A DNA stretch of 64,000 nt from Bacteroidales bacterium (lineage in GTDB: Bacteria; Bacteroidota; Bacteroidia; Bacteroidales; F082): the NCBI GenBank assembly GCA_017965765.1, contig JAGCPJ010000027.1, positions 1 to 64,000 of the forward strand, given 5' to 3'. Positions 7,992 to 15,152 of this stretch are shown one piece after another. The notes under the pieces are model-generated. The model was not told the origin of the DNA. It made no database searches and was given only the letters and a program-made list of their open reading frames with translations. Position numbers and translations under genes: made by a program. The first letter of the stretch is position 1. Every line of letters begins with the position of its first letter.

Positions 7992-9401
7992 ATGGGCGGC
8001 TTTTTTGGCATCGTATCCAAGCAACCTTGTGCAAAGGACTTGTTTTACGGCATTGATTATCATTCACATCTGGGGACCAAACGCGCGGGTATGGTAACGC
8101 ATGACGGCGAGTTGTTCCATCGTTCGATCCACGACATCGAGAACACCTATTTCCGCACGAAGTTCAGCGACGAGTTGGGCAAGTTTGAGGGCAATATCGG
8201 CATTGGTGTCATCAGCGACACCGACGCACAGCCTATCGTGGTCAATTCGCATTTAGGCAAGTTTGCCATCTGTACCGTAGCCAAGATCAACAACTTGAAC
8301 GAACTCGTGAGCCATTGTCTCGACCAACGCCAGCATTTTGCCGAGCTGAGTTCGGGAGCCACGAACCCCACGGAACTGGTGTCGTTGCTGATTACCCAAG
8401 GCGAGGATTTCGTCGATGGCATCCGCAATGTGTATCAAAAGGTGAAGGGTTCCTGTTCCATGATCATCATGACGGACGACGGTATCATCGCGGCCCGTGA
8501 CTATTACGGACGTACGCCTATCGTTGTCGGCAAAGGGGAGGAGGGCTATGTGGTGGCTTCCGAGAGCCACAGCTACATCAACCTTGATTACGCTACCTGC
8601 TACAACGTGGCACCTGGGGAGATCGTCAAGGTGACCCTCGATGGCGTGCAACAGCTGTTGGCGCCTGGTCCCAAGAAGCAAGTCTGTTCCTTCCTGTGGA
8701 TCTATTACGGTTTTCCTGCCTCCGACTATGAAGGAGTCAACGTGGAGGAGGCCCGTTACAACGAAGGTCGCGAGATGGGCAAACAGGATTATGTGGATAT
8801 TGACTACGTCTCTGCCATTCCCGACTCCGGTATCGGCATGGCCCTGGGCTATTCCAACGTTAGGAAGGTGCCTTACCTCCGTGGAGTGGTGAAATACACA
8901 CCCACCTGGTCGCGGAGTTTCATGCCCGTCAACCAAAGCCAGCGAGAGCATGTGGCCAAGATGAAGCTGATTCCCAACAGGGCGCTGTTGGAAGGCAAGA
9001 AGGTGGCTTTCTGCGACGACTCCATCGTACGTGGCACCCAACTCCGTGACAACGTGAAGATGCTTTATGACTACGGTGCCAAGGAAGTGCATGTGCGCAT
9101 CAGTTGCCCTCCCTTGCTGTTCGGCTGTCCCTTCCTCAACTTCTCTGCCTCGAAAAACGTGCTCGAGCTGATCACCCGCCGGTGCATCGAGGAGATGGAA
9201 GGTGACGACAACCGCAACATCGAGAAATACTGCGATCCGACGAGCCAAGAGTATGCCAAACTCCTGGAGATGCTTCGGACCCATGTGGGCGTCGATTCCT
9301 TGAAATTCAACACCTTGGAAAGTGTGGTAAGCGCTATCGGGTTACCCAAATGCGAACTCTGCACGCATTGCTTTGACGGTTCCAGCTACGGCCACGAGTA
9401 A
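7992..9401 (+). CDS. Amidophosphoribosyltransferase-like protein without the catalytic N-terminal cysteine
   Basis: 469 residues from the ATG at 7992. The N-terminal half is a class II glutamine amidotransferase fold (HSHLGTKRAGM, residues 24-34) and the C-terminal half a PRTase with PRPP loop VAFCDDSIVRGTQ at 338-350. In active PurF the processed N-terminus is Cys, the nucleophile that hydrolyses glutamine. Here it reads MGGFFGIVSK, with Gly in place of Cys, so glutaminase activity should be absent. Cys232, Cys379 and Cys454/457 sit where the 4Fe-4S ligands of Bacillus-type PurF are. It may be an ammonia-using or regulatory paralogue; a true purF would be expected elsewhere in the genome. 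Followed by the SRP RNA. Confidence 0.88.
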   Translation: MGGFFGIVSKQPCAKDLFYGIDYHSHLGTKRAGMVTHDGELFHRSIHDIENTYFRTKFSDELGKFEGNIGIGVISDTDAQPIVVNSHLGKFAICTVAKINNLNELVSHCLDQRQHFAELSSGATNPTELVSLLITQGEDFVDGIRNVYQKVKGSCSMIIMTDDGIIAARDYYGRTPIVVGKGEEGYVVASESHSYINLDYATCYNVAPGEIVKVTLDGVQQLLAPGPKKQVCSFLWIYYGFPASDYEGVNVEEARYNEGREMGKQDYVDIDYVSAIPDSGIGMALGYSNVRKVPYLRGVVKYTPTWSRSFMPVNQSQREHVAKMKLIPNRALLEGKKVAFCDDSIVRGTQLRDNVKMLYDYGAKEVHVRISCPPLLFGCPFLNFSASKNVLELITRRCIEEMEGDDNRNIEKYCDPTSQEYAKLLEMLRTHVGVDSLKFNTLESVVSAIGLPKCELCTHCFDGSSYGHE

Positions 9402-9440
9402 ATTTTTACGGTTTTTGCTTGCCAATCCAAGAAAAGATTG

Positions 9441-9448
9441 TACTTTTG
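9441..9448 (+). promoter_or_regulatory. Promoter of the SRP RNA
   Basis: TACTTTTG is a perfect TAnnTTTG box four bases before the RNA 5' end. A TTG at 9419-9421, 19 bases upstream, fits the minus-33 element. Confidence 0.75.
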
Positions 9449-9452
9449 CATC

Positions 9453-9555
9453 GGGTAAGTCTTATACGACCAGCTCCTGCTGAAATCCCCCAGGACCGGA
9501 AGGTAGCAAGGGTAGGTGGTTGTAGCGGTGCGATGTAAGTAGCTTACCCTTTTTT
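9453..9555 (+). ncRNA. ffs: Signal recognition particle RNA (4.5S type)
   Basis: The segment 9490-9522 carries the conserved domain IV loop (CAGGACCGGAAGGTAGCAAG), with the GGAA tetraloop and asymmetric internal loop that bind Ffh. The ends GGGTAAG (9453-9459) and CTTACCC (9543-9549) pair to close a rod of about 97 nt, followed by a T run that ends transcription. The RNA scaffolds co-translational targeting of membrane proteins. Confidence 0.95.
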
Positions 9556-9575
9556 GTTTTAAAACGGTTTTGTTT

Positions 9576-9583
9576 TATCTTTG
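9576..9583 (+). promoter_or_regulatory. Promoter of the GT2 gene
   Basis: TATCTTTG with a TTTG at 9553-9556 exactly 19 bases upstream, so the minus-33 element lies in the T tract of the SRP RNA terminator. The gene starts at 9600. Confidence 0.65.
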
Positions 9584-9599
9584 CAAAAAAATCAATCGC

Positions 9600-10538
9600 A
9601 TGGACTTATCAATCGTCATCCCGTTGCTGAACGAAAGCGAGTCGCTTCCCGAGTTGGAGGCTTGGATTCGTCGCGTGGTCGAAAAGGAGAACCTGAGCTA
9701 CGAAATCGTTTTCGTCGATGATGGCTCTACCGACAACTCATGGAAAGTGATCCAGGACCTTGCCAAGAACAACCCCAACGTCCATGCATTGCGGTTCAGG
9801 AAGAACTACGGCAAGTCGCCTGCGTTGAACGAAGGCTTCAAGATCGTTCAAGGTGATGTGGTCATCACCATGGATGCCGACCTTCAGGACAGCCCTGATG
9901 AGATTCCGGAACTCTACCGCATGATCAAGGAAGACGGTTATGACCTGGTTTCAGGATGGAAGAAGGTGCGCTATGACTCCAAGGTGATGAAGAACATCCC
10001 TTCAAAGTTCTTCAACTGGACCACCCGTCGCATGTCGGGCATCAAGCTTCACGACTTCAACTGTGGGCTGAAGGCCTATCGCCAGGAGTTGGTGAAAAGC
10101 ATCCAGGTGTATGGTGAGATGCACCGTTACATCCCTGTCATCGCCAAGATGAACGGCTTCTCCAATATCGGGGAGAAGGTGGTGCACCATCAAAAGAGGA
10201 AATACGGTAGCAGCAAATTCGGCATGAGCCGTTTTGTCCGTGGCTATCTTGACCTGATCACGATCAACTTCATCTCGAAATTCAGCAACCGTCCGATGCA
10301 TTTCTTCGGGGTGCTAGGCTCATTGTCGTTCCTGGCTGGTTTCATCATCACCATCTATCTGATTTGCACGAAATACTTTGGACACAACTACGTGGCCTTG
10401 GCCAACCGTCCGCTGTTCTACTTAGGTATCCTCGCCATGATCGTAGGTGTGCAACTTTTCAGCACAGGCTTCCTCGCCGAGATGATCACCTCAACCCAGC
10501 GCGACAAGAGAGTCTATTCAATTTCGGAAAGGGTTTAA
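9600..10538 (+). CDS. Family 2 glycosyltransferase, DPM1/GtrB type, with two C-terminal membrane helices
   Basis: 312 residues from the ATG at 9600; frames further upstream overlap the promoter. The GT-A fold is clear: IVIPLLNES at 4-12, VFVDDGSTDNSW at 37-48, RKNYGKSPALNEGF at 67-80 and the metal-binding MDADLQDSPDEIP at 91-103. Two hydrophobic segments at about 235-305 place it at the inner membrane. Relatives transfer a sugar from a nucleotide donor to undecaprenyl phosphate for lipid or surface-glycan modification. The donor is unknown. The stop codon is followed at once by a palindromic repeat. Confidence 0.9.
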   Translation: MDLSIVIPLLNESESLPELEAWIRRVVEKENLSYEIVFVDDGSTDNSWKVIQDLAKNNPNVHALRFRKNYGKSPALNEGFKIVQGDVVITMDADLQDSPDEIPELYRMIKEDGYDLVSGWKKVRYDSKVMKNIPSKFFNWTTRRMSGIKLHDFNCGLKAYRQELVKSIQVYGEMHRYIPVIAKMNGFSNIGEKVVHHQKRKYGSSKFGMSRFVRGYLDLITINFISKFSNRPMHFFGVLGSLSFLAGFIITIYLICTKYFGHNYVALANRPLFYLGILAMIVGVQLFSTGFLAEMITSTQRDKRVYSISERV

Positions 10539-10541
10539 CTG

Positions 10542-10619
10542 AGAACTGAAAACGGAAAACGGAAAACGGAGAACGGAGAACTATTAACTTTCCGTTTTCC
10601 GTTCTCCGTTTTTCGTTTA
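10542..10619. repeat. Palindromic low-complexity element, family A (GGAAAACGG units)
   Basis: Repeated AACGGAAAACGG/GGAGAACGG units on the left face their complement (TCCGTTTTCCG, TTCTCCG) on the right around a short ACTATTAAC loop, making a long imperfect hairpin. It lies between two convergent genes, begins three bases after the GT2 stop and contains the minus-strand stop codon at 10617-10619. It probably acts as a bidirectional terminator. A close relative is at 52092-52156. Confidence 0.8.
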
Positions 10620-11036
10620 ATAGAGTTCGTCCAGGTTGCCGTCGAAGGAGTCGCCGAATTCATCGTTGAATTCATCCTCGTCGAACTCGTCCTCAAATTC
10701 GTCGAAGGGGCTGTCGTCGGGGATGTCGGCGTTGTCCCAGTCAAACTCATCCTCGAGTTTGTCCTCGCTGAACTCATCGTCGTCATCCATGTTGTGCATG
10801 AAAGCGTCGATCTCGTCGTCACTCATCTTGTCGAAATCCATGTCCAGCAGGGCAGAATCGCTCACTGCACGGCCTAGGGACTTCAGATCACGTTTCAGGG
10901 TAGGGGAGACGTAAAACTCATCGACGTTCTCTTCGCAGTATTTGATGTATTTGGGATCTTTCTGATAGACTTCTGCAATGGTCAAACCTTCGTACTTACC
11001 GAAAGTAAAGATGTCGTCAAGATCATAGAATTTCAT
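10617..11036 (-). CDS. Small acidic protein with an ExoX-C/DUF3820-like N-terminal motif
   Basis: 139 residues from the ATG at 11034-11036 (MKFYDLDDIFTFGKYEG); longer frames would start inside the promoter region. Residues 8-40 (FTFGKYEGLTIAEVYQKDPK, then YIKYCEEN) match the short module found at the C-terminus of exonuclease X and in DUF3820 proteins. From about residue 75 to the end almost every second residue is Asp or Glu, with very few basic residues, ending DELY. No nuclease motif is present, so it is not an enzyme by itself. It is divergent from gmhA. The acid tail could mimic nucleic acid or bind a basic partner, which is speculation. Confidence 0.8.
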   Translation of the reverse strand: MKFYDLDDIFTFGKYEGLTIAEVYQKDPKYIKYCEENVDEFYVSPTLKRDLKSLGRAVSDSALLDMDFDKMSDDEIDAFMHNMDDDDEFSEDKLEDEFDWDNADIPDDSPFDEFEDEFDEDEFNDEFGDSFDGNLDELY

Positions 11037-11057
11037 GGTGCCTGTATTATTTTGCCG

Positions 11058-11065
11058 CAAAGATA
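11058..11065 (-). promoter_or_regulatory. -7 box for the acidic ExoX-C-like gene
   Basis: Minus-strand TATCTTTG, 21 bases before the ATG at 11036. Confidence 0.55.
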
Positions 11066-11076
11066 GTCTTTTTTTG

Positions 11077-11084
11077 TATTTTTG
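11077..11084 (+). promoter_or_regulatory. -7 box for the gmhA operon
   Basis: TATTTTTG, 15 bases before the ATG at 11100. Confidence 0.6.
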
Positions 11085-11099
11085 CTTAAAAATAACACC

Positions 11100-11684
11100 A
11101 TGAAAAGCCACCTTTTTGAAATAAACAAAGCCATTGAGGATTCCATCGCGTCAAAGCAGCTCATTCTCAGTGACAAAGCACTTCTTGATGCCATGGACAA
11201 GGCTATTGGACTATGTGTGGATTCCTTGAGAGGCGGCGGCAAGATCTGGTTTGCCGGCAATGGTGGCAGTGCCGCCGATGCCCAGCATCTTGCTGCGGAG
11301 CTTTGTGGCCGTTTCTACCTCGACCGTAAGCCTTTGCCAGCAGAGGCGTTGCATGTCAACACCAGTTTCATGACCGCCGTAGCCAACGACTACGGCTACG
11401 ACCATGTCTATTCGCGACTCCTTGAAGGTTGTGCGCGACCTGGCGATGTCCTCTTTGCCCTCAGCACCTCCGGGAACTCCAGCAATATTCTGGAAGCCGC
11501 CAAAGCCGCCAAGGCCTCGGGAGTGCATGTGATCGCCTTCACCGGGAAGTCTGGTGGGAAGCTCCGTGGATGCTGTGACTTGTTACTGAATGTGCCCAGT
11601 GGCGACACCCCGCGTATCCAGGAATGCCATATCATGATTGGCCATGTCATCTGCGAAAACATTGAGAAGGACCTTTTTGGATGA
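11100..11684 (+). CDS. gmhA: Sedoheptulose-7-phosphate isomerase
   Basis: 194 residues. A single SIS domain with the GmhA signature GNGGSAADAQHLAAELCGRF at 53-72, plus ALSTSGNSSNIL and SGDTPRIQECHIMIGHVICE near the C-terminus (zinc/substrate site residues Glu and His). It converts sedoheptulose 7-phosphate to D-glycero-manno-heptose 7-phosphate, the first step towards ADP- or GDP-heptose for lipopolysaccharide or S-layer glycans. Its stop overlaps the next start (ATGA), so it is translationally coupled to a HAD phosphatase that fits a later step. Confidence 0.93.
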   Translation: MKSHLFEINKAIEDSIASKQLILSDKALLDAMDKAIGLCVDSLRGGGKIWFAGNGGSAADAQHLAAELCGRFYLDRKPLPAEALHVNTSFMTAVANDYGYDHVYSRLLEGCARPGDVLFALSTSGNSSNILEAAKAAKASGVHVIAFTGKSGGKLRGCCDLLLNVPSGDTPRIQECHIMIGHVICENIEKDLFG

Positions 11685-12223
11685 GACCCGATTGGAACCA
11701 TATCATCGATGCCGACTGGACGTTGTTCCTCGACCGTGATGGGGTCATCAACCGCCGCATCATCGGTGGCTATGTCACCTGTTGGGAGGAGTTCGAGTTC
11801 CTTCCTGGGGTGTTGGAGGCGATGAAGGTCTTCGCCCAAAAGTTTAAGTATATCTTTTTGATTACCAACCAGCAAGGGGTAGGAAAGGGGTTGATGACCA
11901 TGGAGCAGGTCGATGCCATTCACGACAGGATGTGCCTGGAGATTGAAGCCAGTGATGGTCGCATTGACGGCATTCTGGTGTGTCCCCAACTTGCCACTGA
12001 ACCTGACAACTACCGAAAGCCCAGTCCAGAGATGGCTTACATGGCCCAAGAGCTCTGTCCCGACATCGACCTGAGCAAGTGCATCATGGTAGGTGATGGG
12101 CAGACCGACATGGACTTCGGTCACAATGCCGGCACGCGCACCGTCTTTATCGGCAACGACAATTCCGATGCCGACGATTTTTATCCCTCGTTATTTGAAT
12201 TTGCCAAAGTATTGAAATCATGA
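11681..12223 (+). CDS. gmhB: HAD phosphatase, probable heptose-1,7-bisphosphate phosphatase
   Basis: 180 residues. HAD motif I is FLDRDGVIN (Asp18 nucleophile, Asp20), motif II LITNQQG, Lys in YRKPSPEM and motif IV MVGDGQTDMDF. This is the HisB-N/GmhB subfamily and its position just after gmhA supports the heptose pathway. E. coli GmhB carries a zinc loop with Cys-His-Cys-Cys; the equivalent stretch here (VCPQLATEPDNYRKP) keeps only one Cys, so it looks zinc-free and the anomer preference is uncertain. Overlaps both neighbours by 4 bp. Confidence 0.85.
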   Translation: MRPDWNHIIDADWTLFLDRDGVINRRIIGGYVTCWEEFEFLPGVLEAMKVFAQKFKYIFLITNQQGVGKGLMTMEQVDAIHDRMCLEIEASDGRIDGILVCPQLATEPDNYRKPSPEMAYMAQELCPDIDLSKCIMVGDGQTDMDFGHNAGTRTVFIGNDNSDADDFYPSLFEFAKVLKS

Positions 12224-13689
12224 ATCCCATCATCATATTCTCCGTTTTTGTCATCTACACCGCCTTACTGTTTGTCATTGCCCATTTCACCGCTCGCAAG
12301 TCGAACAATGAAGCCTTTTTCAAGGGCAACCGCAAGTCGCCTTGGTTTGTGGTGGCTTACGGCATGATCGGCGCTTCCCTGTCCGGTGTGACCTTCATGT
12401 CCGTTCCTGGCGGCGTCTATACGGGACAGTTCACCTACATGGGTATCGTTTTGGGCTATGTGATCGGCTATGCGGTCATTGCTTTGGTGCTGCTACCCTT
12501 GTATTACAAATTGAACCTGACTTCCATCTATTCCTATCTTGAGATGCGTTTCGGGGTGCATTCTGAACGTACTGGTGCGGCGTTTTTCATCCTATCCCGG
12601 CTGTTAGGCTCGGCCTTGAGGATGTATCTGGTGGTCTTTGTGCTCTATGAATATGTGTTCAAGGCCTGGGGTATTCCCTTTTGGGTACCTGCGGTGGTGT
12701 TCATCATCATCATCTTGCTTTACACTTTCAGAGGCGGCATCAAGACGGTGGTGTGGACTGACACCTTGCAGACCACCTTCTTGATCTTGGCGGCGGTGCT
12801 TACGGTAGTGTATATCACCAAGAACCTTGGCATGGGCATTGGCGACATCTTGAAGGCCTCTTCGGAAGAAGGTTATACCAAGCTCTTCGTGGCCGATTGG
12901 ACCCACAACAAGTTCTGGTTGAAGCAGGTGCTGAGTGGTGCCTTCATCACCATCACGATGACCGGTTTGGACCAGGACATGATGCAGAAGAACCTCACCT
13001 GCAAGAACCTCCGTGACGCTCAGAAAAACGTGATGACCTCCAGCGGGTTGTTCATCTTGGTGAACATCATCTTCCTGAGTCTTGGCGCGGCTTTGATCTA
13101 CTACGCGCAGCAGACAGGCTTCACTTTGCCGGTGAATGCGAATGGGGTAGTGGTCAACGACAAGATCTTCCCCTCGGTAGCCTTCTCTTTGAGTTCGTTC
13201 ACGGCTGTGGTCTTTGTGTTGGGTTTGGTGGCGGCGGGTTATTCCAGTGCTGACGGCACCTTGACGGCGTTGACAACGACGTTTTGTTACGATTTCATGC
13301 ATTTCGAGAAGAGAGGTTTCAGCGAGCAGCAGGTTACCAAATACAGAAAGCTGATCCATGTCGGATTCGCCCTGCTCTACCTGTTGGTCATCATTCTCTT
13401 CAAGCCCTTTCACAACGAGTCGCTCATCGACATGGTGTTTGACATTGCGGGATTCACCTACGGGCCGTTGCTGGGCCTTTACACCTTCGGTTTGTTCGTG
13501 AAAAACAGGATCGTTATCGACAAGGCGGTACCGTTTATCGCCATCGCGTCGCCCATCATCAGCTATCTGCTGAAGCTCTATTCCAAAGAGCTGTTATGGG
13601 GTTATCAGTTCGGTTTTGAAATCTTGATTGTCAATGGTTTGTTGACGTTCATCGGACTGATGGTGGCAAGCAGGAAAGTGGAAATATGA
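12220..13689 (+). CDS. Sodium:solute symporter (SSS family)
   Basis: 489 residues with about thirteen hydrophobic helices in an SSSF pattern: the N-terminal AYGMIGASLSGVTFMSVPG, then TFRGGIKTVVWTDTLQTTFL and GLDQDMMQKNLTCKN, the last typical of SSS loop 6-7. The conserved AAGYSSADGTLTALTTTFCYDF lies near residue 340. It imports an organic solute with Na+. The 4-bp overlap with the heptose phosphatase gene suggests co-transcription, but nothing in the sequence reveals the substrate. Confidence 0.88.
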   Translation: MNPIIIFSVFVIYTALLFVIAHFTARKSNNEAFFKGNRKSPWFVVAYGMIGASLSGVTFMSVPGGVYTGQFTYMGIVLGYVIGYAVIALVLLPLYYKLNLTSIYSYLEMRFGVHSERTGAAFFILSRLLGSALRMYLVVFVLYEYVFKAWGIPFWVPAVVFIIIILLYTFRGGIKTVVWTDTLQTTFLILAAVLTVVYITKNLGMGIGDILKASSEEGYTKLFVADWTHNKFWLKQVLSGAFITITMTGLDQDMMQKNLTCKNLRDAQKNVMTSSGLFILVNIIFLSLGAALIYYAQQTGFTLPVNANGVVVNDKIFPSVAFSLSSFTAVVFVLGLVAAGYSSADGTLTALTTTFCYDFMHFEKRGFSEQQVTKYRKLIHVGFALLYLLVIILFKPFHNESLIDMVFDIAGFTYGPLLGLYTFGLFVKNRIVIDKAVPFIAIASPIISYLLKLYSKELLWGYQFGFEILIVNGLLTFIGLMVASRKVEI

Positions 13690-13710
13690 AAACAAATAAA
13701 CATATATATT

Positions 13711-14934
13711 ATGAATAAGTATCTGATGCTAATAATTAGTTTTTGTTTCGGCATAACAGCATCTGCCCAACAAAACCAAAACTATACTTACAAGTTGGAT
13801 AGCGTTCGATATGGAAACGACGGAACAGTTTTTCTCCAATACGATGACAGACTCAATTGCACAGAAATCAAATTGGTGTTAAACTATGTTTCTCCTAGTG
13901 TAGTGTCTTCTGTAAAATCATCATTTTACGACGACGAGAACCGCGTTATTAAGACCGATTATAGCTATGATCAGGGAATAGGCAGGGATATACATGAATA
14001 CACCTATGACGATAATGGAATGATGACTGAAGACGTTTTTTACAGTTATTATTACTCTGACATAATTAGCATTTACAAATACACATACGAATATGACGAG
14101 AATCTTCATAAAACAACTGCCAAAGGCTATTTGTTCGATAATAACACTTGGAAAGAACAATATCGCATTAACTACGAATACGAAAATGATCTATTGATTT
14201 CATCCGCGAAATACATTGACAACAACTACACTCCATACGAGATTAATAACTTCACATATAACGATCAAGGCCTTTGCATCGAAATACTTAAAACACGAGG
14301 TTATTTCAATTACGAAATAGAAAGAACGCTTTACATTTACGATGAATTAGGGAATCGCACTTCTATAACCGTTTTTTCAAAAGAACATATTGAAGATGAA
14401 GTATGGACTGTATCATCTAAAAGTGAATTCACCTACGATGAAAACAACAATTGTATTGTTAGTGATTTTGAAAGATTTGAAATAGAATATAATTATCAAT
14501 ACGATCACATTCATATTCAATACAATCACACCTACGATTTGTCATATTCCATCAATGAAACAGCGGGGTTTATGGATTTCTGGCATCAAGGAATAAACTT
14601 CAATTTCACTCCCAAAAATATTGTAACGTCTTATTCTTCTATTGACCTTTTAGATGGAACGACCACCGGACCGACAACATTCCATTATTCTAATTGTACT
14701 GGAATTGAAGAAGTTGAAAAATATTCATTGCAAATCTGGCCAAATCCAGTATCTGAAACTCTTTATATGGATAGGGATGGCTTTGTAGAGATTTACACGA
14801 TGGATGGCAGACTGATGCTTTCCACTAAAACATCGGGATCCATCAATGTCAGTATGTTGCAACAAGGTTGTTATCTTCTTAAATTCTTTTCAGAAAATGG
14901 AAATCAAATTATACAAAAAATAATCATATCTTAA
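13711..14934 (+). CDS. Secreted YD-repeat-like protein with a T9SS sorting tail
   Basis: 407 residues with a signal peptide (cleavage after FGITASA). The body has repeated aromatic-Asp units (YTYDDNG, YEYDEN, FTYNDQG, YIYDELGNR, FTYDENNN) resembling YD/RHS-type beta-repeats. Residues about 335-407 form a type IX secretion type A sorting domain: LQIWPNPVSETLYM, VEIYTMDGRLM, GCYLLKFF and IIQKIIIS. The protein should be exported by Sec, moved across the outer membrane by T9SS, and surface-attached or released. Base composition is strikingly more AT-rich than that of both flanks, with A/T-ending codons, suggesting recent acquisition or weak selection. The stop abuts an ATPase-gene remnant. Confidence 0.85.
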   Translation: MNKYLMLIISFCFGITASAQQNQNYTYKLDSVRYGNDGTVFLQYDDRLNCTEIKLVLNYVSPSVVSSVKSSFYDDENRVIKTDYSYDQGIGRDIHEYTYDDNGMMTEDVFYSYYYSDIISIYKYTYEYDENLHKTTAKGYLFDNNTWKEQYRINYEYENDLLISSAKYIDNNYTPYEINNFTYNDQGLCIEILKTRGYFNYEIERTLYIYDELGNRTSITVFSKEHIEDEVWTVSSKSEFTYDENNNCIVSDFERFEIEYNYQYDHIHIQYNHTYDLSYSINETAGFMDFWHQGINFNFTPKNIVTSYSSIDLLDGTTTGPTTFHYSNCTGIEEVEKYSLQIWPNPVSETLYMDRDGFVEIYTMDGRLMLSTKTSGSINVSMLQQGCYLLKFFSENGNQIIQKIIIS

Positions 14935-15152
14935 TAAATATCCCATCGGCATTCAGACATTCAAAGATATCCGAAAAGAAGATTTTGCATACGTTGACAA
15001 AACAGATCGTGTTCATCTTCTGGTATCAGATGGAAGAAGCTACTTCCTGAACCGTCCCAGAGGATTCGGGAAAACTCTTTTTAATCGGCGTGACCTTTTC
15101 CAGTGAAGAAAGAGGAATCAGGGAGTGGAAAATCACTCCGCCCCAAACCTGA
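14933..15152 (+). pseudogene. Collapsed remnant of an AAA-ATPase-like / PD-(D/E)XK gene (PF09820 type)
   Basis: Reading from AAT at 14933, the sequence gives NKYPIGIQTFKDIRKEDFAY, then VDKTDRVHLLVSDGRSYFLN and RPRGFGKTLF. This is the N-terminus of the large Bacteroidota AAA-ATPase-like family (normally MNKYPIGIQ, VDKT, FLSRPRRFGKS). The ATG is missing. Near 15080-15084 the frame jumps and continues IGVTFSSEERGIREWKI from 15084 to the stop at 15150-15152, which is the usual C-terminus of the same family. Several hundred middle codons are gone, leaving only the two ends. The remnant overlaps the 3' end of the convergent DUF4831 gene by 20 bp. Confidence 0.85.
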
